A DNA stretch of 64,000 nucleotides from JAYQKL01 sp049890195 (GCA_049890195.1 JBMHBY010000003.1:1-64000), one strand, 5' to 3'. Positions 24,757-33,752 are shown, numbered from the stretch's first letter. Translations and numbers: made by a program. Notes: generated by a model not told the origin, from the letters alone.

Positions 24757-26169
24757 CTAGCTTTCAATCTTTTCAGGTGTTAGCGGGGTTGCAGGTCGGC
24801 GCTCCCCTTTTACTTTAACGGCAAAGCTCATGGCCGGGCCGGGGGTGGGCGCTGATTTTGTCTTCAGGGTATACCCGGGCGGGTCCAAAGACAAGTCCAG
24901 ACGATGGAACAGTCTCGACATGATGGTGCCCATCAAAACTTCAGCCAGATTTTGTCCCAGGCATGTGTGCGGACCACGCCCGAACGGGGCGTAAACGCCC
25001 GGTTTCATGTGCTCTTTGCGGTCATCGCTGTAACGCATTGGGTCAAACTTCTCAGGTTCGGGGAAATACTCATCCATGAAATGCGGGACGGAGGTGCCGA
25101 TGAACATCATTTCACCTTCAGGAATCTTATACCCCTCAAACTCAAAATCCTTGGTGGCGGTCCGCATTTGGGCCACCGCAATCGGCCACATGCGCATCGC
25201 TTCCTTCAAACAGCCTTGTATATAATCAAGCCCCCTGATATCCGCCTCCGTGACCGTATCCTTGGCATACAGCGCATCGGCTTCAGCCTGCACCTTCTCC
25301 AACACGCCGGGTGTTTTTAAAATGGCGTATGTGCAGGCCGCGATGGTATTGGCAACCGTGTCCAGACCGGCGACATAAGGTCCGGTCAGCATCAGAATCA
25401 GGTCTTTTTCCTGAATGAAATCCGGATAATCATAATGCGCCTGCACCACGTCACCCAGAAGGTTTTTCGGCAGCGTGCCCTTTTCCGCATGGGCCTTGAA
25501 CTCTTCAATCATGCCCTCGCCCAGTTCACGGACCCGCTTTTCAGCCTTCAGGAACTTCGGGGCTTTGAGGAAAAACTTCGGCTTTACGCGAGTGACCAGC
25601 ACATTTAGCAAGAACAAGATGTTTGTTCTGATGTCCTTGACATATTCGAGCGGCGCATGTCCGGCCATGATTTCGCCGATGACCTGGACAATCATATACT
25701 GGAACGCCTCAACGACCGGAACAGAGCGGCCATCAGTCCAGTCACGGGCAATGGAACTGTCAACAATGCCGGCGACCTCGTGATAGCGCCCGGCCACCGC
25801 CTCGCGGGAAAAACCGTCACGCATAATGGCCCGCAAACGCTGGTGCTCCTCGCCATCCAGCATGGTCAGCAACTTGTCGGAGTTTTGATAGGCCGCCATG
25901 TCACCCCAGAATTCCCTGGAACGCAGACATTCACGGCCTTGGCGTGTGGTCATCAGCTTGGCGGCTTCCGTGCCGGCAATGACAATCTGCTTGCGCCCGA
26001 ACACGTTGACCCGATAAGCCGGCCCATATTCACGGTAGCAGCGGACAAAAAACTTTGCCGGATCTTTTGCCATTTCCAGCGTGTTGCCGATGAAAGGCAG
26101 ACCTTTGACATCCGGCACGGTTTTACCGGCGGTCGGATTGTCACTTGGCTTCTCGATGACTTCGGACAT
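24757..26169 (-). CDS. Cytochrome P450 (CYP51/CYP7-like clade)
   Basis: A 470-residue P450 with PFIGNTLEMAKDP near the N terminus (proline-rich entry without a membrane anchor), I-helix AGLDT at 267-271, ExxR as E323/R326, and heme loop FGRGPHTCLG with Cys403. The longer length and the FGRGPHTCLG form place it with sterol- and fatty-acid-type P450s rather than with the class I form at 3275. It heads an operon with the KshA/DAF-36-like oxygenase, so both probably act on one lipophilic substrate. Its promoter region contains the shared operator at 26186. Confidence 0.9.
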   Translation of the reverse strand: MSEVIEKPSDNPTAGKTVPDVKGLPFIGNTLEMAKDPAKFFVRCYREYGPAYRVNVFGRKQIVIAGTEAAKLMTTRQGRECLRSREFWGDMAAYQNSDKLLTMLDGEEHQRLRAIMRDGFSREAVAGRYHEVAGIVDSSIARDWTDGRSVPVVEAFQYMIVQVIGEIMAGHAPLEYVKDIRTNILFLLNVLVTRVKPKFFLKAPKFLKAEKRVRELGEGMIEEFKAHAEKGTLPKNLLGDVVQAHYDYPDFIQEKDLILMLTGPYVAGLDTVANTIAACTYAILKTPGVLEKVQAEADALYAKDTVTEADIRGLDYIQGCLKEAMRMWPIAVAQMRTATKDFEFEGYKIPEGEMMFIGTSVPHFMDEYFPEPEKFDPMRYSDDRKEHMKPGVYAPFGRGPHTCLGQNLAEVLMGTIMSRLFHRLDLSLDPPGYTLKTKSAPTPGPAMSFAVKVKGERRPATPLTPEKIES

Positions 26170-26185
26170 GGCGTTCCCCTATTCC

Positions 26186-26223
26186 TAATTTCCGAATGTC
26201 GTTCATTTAATGACGGAAATAGG
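26186..26223. promoter_or_regulatory. Composite operator, shared motif copy A
   Basis: On the minus strand 26186-26206 reads ATGAACGACATTCGGAAATT plus one base, matching the sites at 46044 and 47647. Locally, CCTAATTTCCG (26184-26194) and CGGAAATAGG (26214-26223) form an inverted repeat with a one-base offset around a smaller imperfect palindrome. The site lies just upstream of the P450 start and within the divergent promoter region of the dehalogenase gene. Confidence 0.65.
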
Positions 26224-26338
26224 GTGTTGTCAATGTTTTGCAATCCTGCTGGCAACAAATCCCCATATCCCGGAATTATCTTTTCATCGACACAATGTCA
26301 TTTGCGCCGTAAGCTGAATTCAAAAAAGGAGTTGGAGG

Positions 26339-27238
26339 ATGACCCAAACTATAAATCCACAGCCTCATCCCAGCAAATCAGTTCAGGTGATGGGCAGAAA
26401 AATGGCCTATGTGGAACTCGGAGACCCAAATGGGCGACCGATTGTGTTTCAACACGGCAATCCGACCTCATCCTATCTCTGGCGCAACATCATGCCGCAT
26501 GCAGCCGAGTTGGGCCGGTGCATCGCCCTTGACCTGATCGGCATGGGCAACAGCGAAAAACTTGAGGACAGCGGCCCGCAAAGTTACAGCTATGCAGAGC
26601 ACAACACATATTTCCGCGCCGCTCTGGAGGCTCTGGGCATTGAGCGGGACATTGTTTTTGTCATTCATGACTGGGGCTCTGCGCTCGGTTTTCATTATGC
26701 ATCCGACCACCCGGAACGGGTTTCCGGGATTTGCTACATGGAAGGCATTGTCCGGCCGTTTCCCAGTTTTGACGACTGGCCTGAAAATGCGCGGAACATC
26801 TTTCAAGTCTTCCGCAGTCCGGACGGCGACGTGGCGGTGCTTGAGAAGAATGTCTTTGTCGAGGGTGTATTGCGGGCTTCAATCACCCGCGACCTGTCGG
26901 ATGAGGAAATGGCCGCCTATCGCGCCCCCTATGTGCAAACCGGGGAGGACCGGCGCCCGACCCTGAGTTGGCCCCGCCAGATTCCTATCGGCGGAGAGCC
27001 GGCAGATGTGACTGCGATTGTGCAGTCCTATGCTGAGGCCATGGCGCAAAGCCCGATTCCAAAGCTGTTCATCAATGCCGAACCCGGCTCGATATTGACC
27101 GGTGCCGCCCGCGACTTTTGCCGCAGCTGGCCCAATCAGAGCGAAGTGACCGTATCGGGTCTGCATTTCATCCAGGAAGACAGCCCACATGAAATCGGCG
27201 CCGCGCTGGCGGACTGGATTCGGGAAGAAAATGTTTGA
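26339..27238 (+). CDS. Haloalkane dehalogenase, subfamily II (DhaA/LinB type)
   Basis: A 299-residue alpha/beta hydrolase that would release halide from haloalkanes to give alcohols. All key residues are visible: H39-G40-N41 (halide-binding Asn), nucleophile D111 followed by W112 (HDWGSALGFHYA), catalytic acid E135 (YMEGIV) and base H276 (GLHFIQED). These positions are within a few residues of DhaA and LinB. AGGAGTTGGAGG precedes the ATG. It is divergent from the P450/Rieske operon and shares its operator region. The natural substrate is unknown. Confidence 0.93.
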   Translation: MTQTINPQPHPSKSVQVMGRKMAYVELGDPNGRPIVFQHGNPTSSYLWRNIMPHAAELGRCIALDLIGMGNSEKLEDSGPQSYSYAEHNTYFRAALEALGIERDIVFVIHDWGSALGFHYASDHPERVSGICYMEGIVRPFPSFDDWPENARNIFQVFRSPDGDVAVLEKNVFVEGVLRASITRDLSDEEMAAYRAPYVQTGEDRRPTLSWPRQIPIGGEPADVTAIVQSYAEAMAQSPIPKLFINAEPGSILTGAARDFCRSWPNQSEVTVSGLHFIQEDSPHEIGAALADWIREENV

Positions 27239-27289
27239 TGGCCAACAAAAGGGCTGGTTATTCATAATCCATTGCCATATTGTGTCGCT

Positions 27290-27577
27290 ATGAGGGCTGT
27301 GCAAAAAATCTCCGTTTTCCTGCTGCTGATCCTGCTGGGCGGTATGGTGCATGATGTCCAGCACAGGCTGGCAGATTATGACCCGCACCATGTTGACCTG
27401 CAGGCAGATCACGAAGACTGTATTTTGGCGGCGCAGACCCTTGATTTGGCCATGGCGCCAAGCCTTCCAACGCCGACTTTTACCTTTGCCAAATCGCGCC
27501 CTCCTTACACGGCCCGCCTGACCGGCAGTCTCAGCTGGAGCCATTACCAAACCCGCGCCCCCCCTATCCTGAGCTGA
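27290..27577 (+). CDS. Small exported protein upstream of a ZnuD-like receptor
   Basis: A 95-residue protein with an N-terminal signal or anchor (KISVFLLLILLGGMVHDV) and a hydrophilic remainder containing HDVQHRL, YDPHHVD and ADHEDC, with several His residues. Proteins of this size and type (DUF2946-like) often precede TonB receptors for metals. It ends 35 bases before the receptor gene. A metal-binding or chaperone role is inference. A Zur box was looked for and only a weak dyad (GGTTATTCATAATCC near 27256-27270) was found. Confidence 0.55.
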   Translation: MRAVQKISVFLLLILLGGMVHDVQHRLADYDPHHVDLQADHEDCILAAQTLDLAMAPSLPTPTFTFAKSRPPYTARLTGSLSWSHYQTRAPPILS

Positions 27578-27612
27578 AAAACCCATTTTTTTCAAACTCT
27601 AGGACAGAACCA

Positions 27613-29661
27613 ATGACTAAAAACTCCGTGAGCCGGAAGGCTCTATACGTGCTTGCTGCAGCGACCTGCAGTGTGCCGGCAACAGCTGTTTCACAAGAAA
27701 ACAGCATTGACGAAATCATCATCCGCAGTGCCCCGTTTCAGCAAAAGGCAACGGACATCATCTCAACCACACACTCTGTCGGGCGCGACACCATTGACGC
27801 ACTGACAGGCAAACCGATTGGAAGCCTGCTGCAGAGCCTGCCGGGCGTGGATGTGGCCTCTCACGGACCGGCTGTCGGACGCCCGGTCATCCGGGGCCAA
27901 TCCGGATACCGCATTGCCGTTCTGGAAAACGGTTTGCACGCCGGCGATGTTTCTGAGACCGCCAATGACCATGCCAATAGTGGACTGGTCTATGACCAAC
28001 AGCGCATTGAGGTGTTGAAAGGGCCAAGCGCGTTGCGCTACGGACCCTATGCCGGCACCGGCATCGTCAACAGCTTCAGCCGCAGCCTGGACTTCAGCAC
28101 GGAGGAGCAAAGCAGCGTCACCGCATCCTACGGCTCTGTTGCCGACACCGAACAGGCCGGTTTTTTCACCAGACAGGCTGCCGGCAATTATGTCGGAACC
28201 ATCTCCGGCTTTTACAGCGACAGCGGCAACATCCGCATCCCCACCCATGCCGAGAGCACCGCACAGTTGGCCTCTGAAGGCGAAACGGGGATTGATGCGG
28301 AGCAGGATGCGGAAAACACATCCAGTCGTCTTGAGGAGCTGAAGGCCGGTCTGGCATGGAGCGGCAGTGACCGGCGTTGGGTTTTGAATGTCGGACAAAC
28401 CACGCAGGAATTCGGCATTCCGGGCCATCATCACCATGAAGAAGAGCATCACGATGAGGATCATGACGAGGATCATGACGAGGAGCACGGCCATGAAGAG
28501 GAAGAGGGCGCCGTTCGCCTGGACATGGAAAGAACCTTTGCCACCCTCATTTATGAGTATGACCTCAAGGCAGGGGCGGATCCGCTGCGCCTGAAATTCG
28601 GTTATACGGACTACACGCATACCGAATTCGAAGGCGATGAGGCCGGCACAAAGTTTGATAAACAGCAGGCTGAAATCAAACTTGATATGCCTTATGCCGG
28701 CTTGGCAGGCGGCGATGGTCTGTTTGGCGCCTCAGTGCGCACAGCAGAGCTGGAGACCAGCGGAGATGAGGCGTTTCTGCCTTCTGTTGATCGGGAGGAC
28801 TACGGATTGCATTTGATTGAGCGCTTCTCGTCAGGTGACTGGAAAACGGAACTGGCGGCACGGATTGACAGCACCAGCTACGACACCGCCCAGACCAGCA
28901 AATCCTTCGACACCATCAACCTGTCCGCCGGCATCGGCTATCAGTCGGATGCCAACAGCCTGATCGGCGGCTCCCTGTCGTGGAGCGAGCGCCCGCCGGC
29001 CCCGACCGAGCTTTTTGCAGACGGCATGCACGCCGCCGTCAGGCGCTATGAGCGCGGCGATGCCAATCTGGATGTTGAAGAGTCTGTGGCTGCTGAGCTG
29101 TATTATCGGGCAAAATGGGGACACGGCAACATCAAGGCCGCCCTGTTCATGAACGATTATGACAGCTTCATCTTCCTCAAAGACAGCGGTCAGTTGTCCG
29201 GTGATGAGATCATTTATGCCTACAGCCAGGGCAAGGCGGAAATCACCGGTCTGGAAATCGGCTACACTTTAACCGGCAAGGCCGCCTGGGGCAACTGGCG
29301 CACCGAGCTTGGCTATGCGCATCTGCGCGGCGAAGAGGATAACGGCACGCCGTTGCTGTATATTCCTGCCGAAAAGCTGACAGTCTCTTTTGCCGCAAGC
29401 AAGGGTGCTTGGGATGCCGGCTTTGACGTCATTGCAGCCGAGCGGCAGACCCGTGTTCCGGCCAGCCAGATGCCGACAGACGGCTATGTCAAACTCGACG
29501 CGGGTCTGAAATGGACACCGGAGGGCGTTTCCGGCCTGACCGTCATGCTTCAGGCGGAAAACCTGACCAATGAGGAAATCCGCCATCACAGCAGTGCCTT
29601 AAAGGATTTGCTGCCGGAACCCGGCCGCAATTTCATCCTGCGCACCAGTCTGGATTTTTGA
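27613..29661 (+). CDS. znuD: ZnuD-like TonB-dependent receptor with metal-binding loop
   Basis: A 682-residue outer-membrane receptor: signal peptide ending near residue 28 (PATAVSQEN), plug with IGSLLQSLPGVDVASHG and VIRGQSGYRIAVLENG, then a barrel ending in RTSLDF. Near residues 270-300 there is a loop made almost only of His, Asp and Glu (HHHHEEEHHDEDHDED and more), which is the hallmark of zinc receptor ZnuD. It probably imports zinc, possibly also other divalent metals or heme. The upstream small His-containing protein fits that. The symbol is by similarity only. Confidence 0.83.
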   Translation: MTKNSVSRKALYVLAAATCSVPATAVSQENSIDEIIIRSAPFQQKATDIISTTHSVGRDTIDALTGKPIGSLLQSLPGVDVASHGPAVGRPVIRGQSGYRIAVLENGLHAGDVSETANDHANSGLVYDQQRIEVLKGPSALRYGPYAGTGIVNSFSRSLDFSTEEQSSVTASYGSVADTEQAGFFTRQAAGNYVGTISGFYSDSGNIRIPTHAESTAQLASEGETGIDAEQDAENTSSRLEELKAGLAWSGSDRRWVLNVGQTTQEFGIPGHHHHEEEHHDEDHDEDHDEEHGHEEEEGAVRLDMERTFATLIYEYDLKAGADPLRLKFGYTDYTHTEFEGDEAGTKFDKQQAEIKLDMPYAGLAGGDGLFGASVRTAELETSGDEAFLPSVDREDYGLHLIERFSSGDWKTELAARIDSTSYDTAQTSKSFDTINLSAGIGYQSDANSLIGGSLSWSERPPAPTELFADGMHAAVRRYERGDANLDVEESVAAELYYRAKWGHGNIKAALFMNDYDSFIFLKDSGQLSGDEIIYAYSQGKAEITGLEIGYTLTGKAAWGNWRTELGYAHLRGEEDNGTPLLYIPAEKLTVSFAASKGAWDAGFDVIAAERQTRVPASQMPTDGYVKLDAGLKWTPEGVSGLTVMLQAENLTNEEIRHHSSALKDLLPEPGRNFILRTSLDF

Positions 29662-29673
29662 CGGGGAGCTGAC

Positions 29674-31131
29674 TTAACTCGCGCCGCCTTGCGCATAATG
29701 TGCATGGCGCAGGGCGGCGACGAGCTCGTCACGCAGATGACGCGGGTCAATCACACGGTCATAGGCCACATTGTCCGCCCCGGCCCAGGCCCCAGCCGAC
29801 AACTCAGCCAGCTTCTGCGCCTCAGCCTCGTCAAGGCCGGCGGCGTCCGCCCCGCCCTTGACCGGCATCGCCCCTAGCGACGCATTGGGAAACGCCAGTG
29901 TCATGGTCTGCCCGTCAAACGGGTTCATGGCCATCAGAGATGAGCCGAAGCCGAAGGCTTTGCGCAATGTGACATGCAGTTTTGGCCCGGTCAGCCCGGC
30001 TTGTGCACGATAAAAGGCGGCGGAGGCTTTCAGGGTTCCGGCCTGTTCGGCTTCGGCGCCCGGCATGACGCCGGGTGTGTCGCACAAAAAGACAACAGGC
30101 AGCGCGAACGCCCCTGCGGTTTCGAGAAAATGCGCCGCCTTGCCGGCCGCCTCCCTCGTGATTGCCCCACCCATGACAGCCGGCTGCGAAGCCACCACCA
30201 TGACCGTTTGGCCGTCAAGGCGGGCCAGAGCTGTGCTTATGGAGGAACCATAATCCGGCTGCAACAGCATCACCGACCCCTGATCAAAGACTTCTGCAAG
30301 CACATCGGCCATGTCATAGGGCTGCATCAGGTCGGGCGGAATGATGTCGAGCAAATCCTTCGCCGCATCGTCCCCCAATGGGCCTTCTTTCCGTCGGTTG
30401 CAGAAATACCCAATATACTGTCGCGCCATGTCCAACGCCGACACATCATCCTCCGCCAAGCCATGCGCCATCCCGCTGATGGTGGCATGCATCCCGGCGC
30501 CGCCAAGCTCCTGCGGTGTCACTGTCTGGCCGAGCGCCGCTTTGACCAGTTGCGGCCCGGCGGAAAACAGGGCCGCTTGGCGGGTCATGATCACATAATC
30601 GGAAAACACCGCCGCCAAGGCACCATGGCCTGCGCTGGCCCCCAGGACAACCGATACGACCGGTACACGACCCTTCAACTTTGTCAACATCTGCAGATCG
30701 TTCGGTGTGCGCGGATAGCGCTCCAAAGCGTTGTCCGCCCTTTCACCGGCGCCTTCCAGCAGCATGAGGAACGGTCTGTTTTCCTGCAAGGCCAGTTCGG
30801 CGAACCGCAGACGCTTGGCGGCCCCGACATGCCCGATGGACCCGCCTTTCACGGTGAAGTCCTCAGCCATGACAAGGACAGACTGCCCGTCAATCGTCCC
30901 GTATCCGCCGATCAGGCCGTCCGCCGGGACAGCGTCACCGGCCGGTGGCGCCCCGCCCCCCAGAAGGCCGATTTCAAGAAAACTCCCGTCATCGAGAAGC
31001 TTGTCCAGACGTTCGCGGGCCGTCAGCCGGCCTGCGGCGTGCTGCTTCTTGACTTTATCTGCACCGCCTTGCTCGGACGCCCCCCGGCCCCGGCGGTTCA
31101 GTTCCTGCAACCATTCTTTCCATGTCGGCAT
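29674..31131 (-). CDS. Acyl-CoA carboxylase, carboxyltransferase (beta) subunit
   Basis: A 485-residue crotonase-fold carboxyltransferase (COG4799). RLTARERLDKLLDDGSFLEIG at the N terminus, AEDFTVKGGSIGHVGAAK in the N domain and LCDTPGVMPG with GKAAHFLETAGAFALPVV in the C domain are standard. It would move CO2 from biotin to an acyl-CoA such as propionyl- or methylcrotonyl-CoA. The biotin carboxylase/BCCP subunit is not in the window, so it must work with a distant partner. It could feed methylmalonyl-CoA to the epimerase at 19169. Confidence 0.88.
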   Translation of the reverse strand: MPTWKEWLQELNRRGRGASEQGGADKVKKQHAAGRLTARERLDKLLDDGSFLEIGLLGGGAPPAGDAVPADGLIGGYGTIDGQSVLVMAEDFTVKGGSIGHVGAAKRLRFAELALQENRPFLMLLEGAGERADNALERYPRTPNDLQMLTKLKGRVPVVSVVLGASAGHGALAAVFSDYVIMTRQAALFSAGPQLVKAALGQTVTPQELGGAGMHATISGMAHGLAEDDVSALDMARQYIGYFCNRRKEGPLGDDAAKDLLDIIPPDLMQPYDMADVLAEVFDQGSVMLLQPDYGSSISTALARLDGQTVMVVASQPAVMGGAITREAAGKAAHFLETAGAFALPVVFLCDTPGVMPGAEAEQAGTLKASAAFYRAQAGLTGPKLHVTLRKAFGFGSSLMAMNPFDGQTMTLAFPNASLGAMPVKGGADAAGLDEAEAQKLAELSAGAWAGADNVAYDRVIDPRHLRDELVAALRHAHYAQGGAS

Positions 31132-31234
31132 ATGTCCACTCTCAACACCAATCGCGGTCTAGTGCGGCCCGCGACAACTGTGTCAGTTTAGCTTTTCCAG
31201 AGCCAAAAGCCCAAGCGGAAAGTGGCCGGGCATC

Positions 31235-31258
31235 CTTTGTTACAATTATGCAACAAAG
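31235..31258. promoter_or_regulatory. Inverted repeat between divergent genes
   Basis: CTTTGTT (31235-31241) and AACAAAG (31252-31258) form a perfect 7-bp inverted repeat with a 10-base spacer, midway between the carboxyltransferase and the secreted repeat protein. A TATAAA-like -10 lies downstream near 31313. It probably binds a regulator of one or both genes. Confidence 0.5.
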
Positions 31259-31356
31259 CATGATCATCCTTAAAATGACACAGGCGTCACCTTTCTTTTC
31301 ACCTGTTTTTTTGTTATAAATTCGGATGTTGCGTTTCATATTTTTTGGAGTTGATT

Positions 31357-32307
31357 ATGAAAAAGTTAGTAACGATTTGCGCCATCAGCCTTTTGACGCT
31401 GCCGGCCATGGCTCAGGATGCTGAAAATGAGGCTCTGGGCAGATCCGACGCCTTCGGCGGCAATGAGGCGGCCATTTCGTCTGACTCAGACAATGGTCTG
31501 GGCGGCGAAACATTCACCAATGATGAAGCTTTTGGCGGTGGGGATCTTCCGCCCGTGGTTGAAGCCGGCCCGATGGACGGCCCAATGGGTGACCCCATGG
31601 GCGATATTGCACCACTTGAAGATGTAATCAGCGGCATGTCTGAAGCTGAATTCTCTCAGTTTGAGCAAGGCATTGAAATGGAAGGCGGGTTTTCAGACGA
31701 TGTCGGCTTCGCGCTGGATCAGGCCTCCATCAGCCAAGCCCTTGAAGCCGGTGTCATCACCCAGGAACAAGCTGACACAGTTGGTCAGCTCGTGGAACTG
31801 GTCGAAGCCAATTCCGAAAGCTTTGACTTTGATCTGGAGCAGATGATCACAGAAGAATTGACCTCCGGCGATCTCGGCGGTGACGAAGCCCTGCGCATCC
31901 TGCAAACATTCAATACCCTGTCCGATGCCGACAAGGCGATCGCCGGCAGCGCGGATTTCGATCCGGCCCGGGACTACGAGCAGCTCTCTGCGGCGGGTCA
32001 GGAAAGCATTGCAGGGTATTTCCGTCAGGAACTGCAAATTCAGGGGGCTGAAAACCCTGAACAACTCGCCAATATTCTTGACGCGGTTGGTGTCGATGAC
32101 ATTTCCCAACTGGACCTTGAGCAACTTTCACAGCTCGACGCACAAGCCCAGGACGAGTTGATCAACGAGTATCTCGGTGGAGAAATCCCTGAGGGTGTTG
32201 ACCCGACAGGTGCCGGTGGTGCAGCCGGCGGGCCGGACCCATCTGGTGCAGGTGGCGCAACCGGCGGGCCGGACCCATCTGGTGCTGGTAGCGCAACCGG
32301 CGGATAA
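31357..32307 (+). CDS. Secreted acidic protein with C-terminal 12-residue repeats
   Basis: A 316-residue protein with a clear signal peptide (MKKLVTICAISLLTLPAMAQ, cleavage after AMAQ) and no lipobox cysteine; in fact no Cys after the signal. The mature part is strongly acidic, rich in Gly, Gln and Asp, with a GPMDGPMGDPMGD stretch, a helical middle (about residues 95-285) and three DPSGAGGATGGP-like repeats at the end. TTGGAG precedes ATG 31357. No family is recognised. It is followed by a TPR/beta-barrel outer-membrane gene, which could export it. Confidence 0.6.
   Translation: MKKLVTICAISLLTLPAMAQDAENEALGRSDAFGGNEAAISSDSDNGLGGETFTNDEAFGGGDLPPVVEAGPMDGPMGDPMGDIAPLEDVISGMSEAEFSQFEQGIEMEGGFSDDVGFALDQASISQALEAGVITQEQADTVGQLVELVEANSESFDFDLEQMITEELTSGDLGGDEALRILQTFNTLSDADKAIAGSADFDPARDYEQLSAAGQESIAGYFRQELQIQGAENPEQLANILDAVGVDDISQLDLEQLSQLDAQAQDELINEYLGGEIPEGVDPTGAGGAAGGPDPSGAGGATGGPDPSGAGSATGG
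32200..32304 (+). repeat. Three tandem 36-bp repeats in the secreted protein gene
   Basis: Units at 32200-32235, 32236-32271 and 32272-32304 (last one truncated by three bases) encode DPTGAGGAAGGP, DPSGAGGATGGP and DPSGAGSATGG. The second and third share nearly identical codons, which points to recent expansion. Copy number may vary between strains. Confidence 0.85.
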
Positions 32308-32325
32308 TCAACAAATCCATTTTTA

Positions 32326-32353
32326 GGCGGCCTGTCAATCATGTCAGGCCGCC
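32326..32353. terminator. GC-rich hairpin after the secreted protein gene
   Basis: GGCGGCCTG (32326-32334) pairs with CAGGCCGCC (32345-32353) over a 10-base loop. No T-run follows on the plus strand; TTTTT lies before it. It may be a weak or processing terminator that adjusts expression of the barrel gene relative to the secreted protein. Confidence 0.5.
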
Positions 32354-32393
32354 AGCCTATCTATATACAGCGCCTTGAGCGCCAGGAGTTATC

Positions 32394-33752
32394 ATGAAAT
32401 TTTTAAAGTTTTCAGCCCCTTTGGTGGCTTTGAGCATGGCTTTTGCCGGCCCGGCTTTGGCCGTCACTGAACAAGAGGCCCTCTCACAGCCTAGAAATGT
32501 CGAACTGAACCGCGCCTTCGCCCTTGAGCAGCTTGCGGCGAATAACCTTGAGGCAGCCCTGGCGGCCTCCGAACGCGTCATCCGTGCGGCACCCGCTGAT
32601 CTGGACGCCCGCTTGATGCGCGCGCAAATCCTGATCAAAATGGGCCGTGGCAAGGAATCGGTCAAGGATCTGCAGACCTTGGCCAAACTGCCGCTTCCGG
32701 CCAACCAGCTGAACCGCATCAATGCCATGCTGCGGCGTCTGGATCGGGCCTACAAACCACTCGAAATGAAGGCTTTTGTCCGTTTCGGAATCAGGGATAC
32801 GGACAACGCCAACAGCTATCCTGAAGGTGGGAAATTCGAAGCCATATCAACCGGGGGTACGGTTGCCGAGTTTGACTATACCGACATCATCAATGACCGG
32901 GAAAGCAAGCTGAGCGACACCATCATGAACGCCACGGTCGGCGTCAACGGCAAGTACAAATTCAGTGATGATGTGCGTGATTATATCTACTTTTCAGCCC
33001 AACGCGCTTTCAACAATGGTGACAATACCGTGCAGACGGACTCCAACACCACATCCGCCTCCGTCGGTTTGCGTATGACCCGCGGCCTGAATGATCTGGA
33101 TGTCGGCGCCGGTTATTCCAAGGTCAACCAGGTCAACAATACATTCACCCTTGGCACAGACCCGGCTTCCACCGTGAACGTGAATTCCGACGTCGAGCTT
33201 ATGTCCCTGTCAGCGACCTATACGCGTCGCCTGACAAAAGGCACACGCTTCTTCTACAATGTCGCCTATTCGGAGCTTGACCACTCCAACACCGCGAGCG
33301 CAGACCTTTATGACTCAGACAAGGTTTCCCACACCGCCGGTGTGCTGATGCCGGTGTTCAATGTGTTCTTCCTGCGGGCCTCGGTCAATTACGCCGAACG
33401 TCGCGCCCGTCTTGACACTGACGCCGCCAAATCGCGGACGAGCCGTGACACGGAAGGCTACAGCGCCAGCGTTTATTATCAGCCGTTTCAGGGTCACACA
33501 ATCAACGCGTTTTATAATTTCAGCGAGTCTGATTATTTGCTGAAAGTCTCCTCAAACCCGCGTCTGCGCGCTGATGAGTCTGAAATTATGGGCGTGAACT
33601 ACTCATTCCAGGGTGATTTCATCCATGAATTGTTTGAAGACTGGAAAATGACGGCGTCCTATATGGTTCGTGAAACTGACTCCAACATCATGCTTTATGA
33701 TGTGGAATCCGAGACCTTCAACTTCACGATTGAACGTCAATTCAAGTTCTAA
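32394..33752 (+). CDS. TPR plus outer-membrane beta-barrel protein (Slam/T11SS-like)
   Basis: A 452-residue protein: signal peptide to about residue 23 (GPALA), TPR-type helices at 37-103 (NNLEAALAASERVIRAAPADLDARL spread over one repeat), then about 330 residues of alternating beta strands ending in the C-terminal Phe typical of BAM substrates. This layout is that of DUF560 translocons (Slam, NilB; type XI secretion), which export a neighbouring cargo. TPR porins for polysaccharide export are an alternative. The secreted protein at 31357 lies directly upstream. The family call needs a profile search. Confidence 0.55.
   Translation: MKFLKFSAPLVALSMAFAGPALAVTEQEALSQPRNVELNRAFALEQLAANNLEAALAASERVIRAAPADLDARLMRAQILIKMGRGKESVKDLQTLAKLPLPANQLNRINAMLRRLDRAYKPLEMKAFVRFGIRDTDNANSYPEGGKFEAISTGGTVAEFDYTDIINDRESKLSDTIMNATVGVNGKYKFSDDVRDYIYFSAQRAFNNGDNTVQTDSNTTSASVGLRMTRGLNDLDVGAGYSKVNQVNNTFTLGTDPASTVNVNSDVELMSLSATYTRRLTKGTRFFYNVAYSELDHSNTASADLYDSDKVSHTAGVLMPVFNVFFLRASVNYAERRARLDTDAAKSRTSRDTEGYSASVYYQPFQGHTINAFYNFSESDYLLKVSSNPRLRADESEIMGVNYSFQGDFIHELFEDWKMTASYMVRETDSNIMLYDVESETFNFTIERQFKF

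Noticed and set aside
29974..31191. 405-codon open frame on the plus strand
   Set aside because: Antisense to the acyl-CoA carboxyltransferase, with no recognisable domain and a shadow-like composition.
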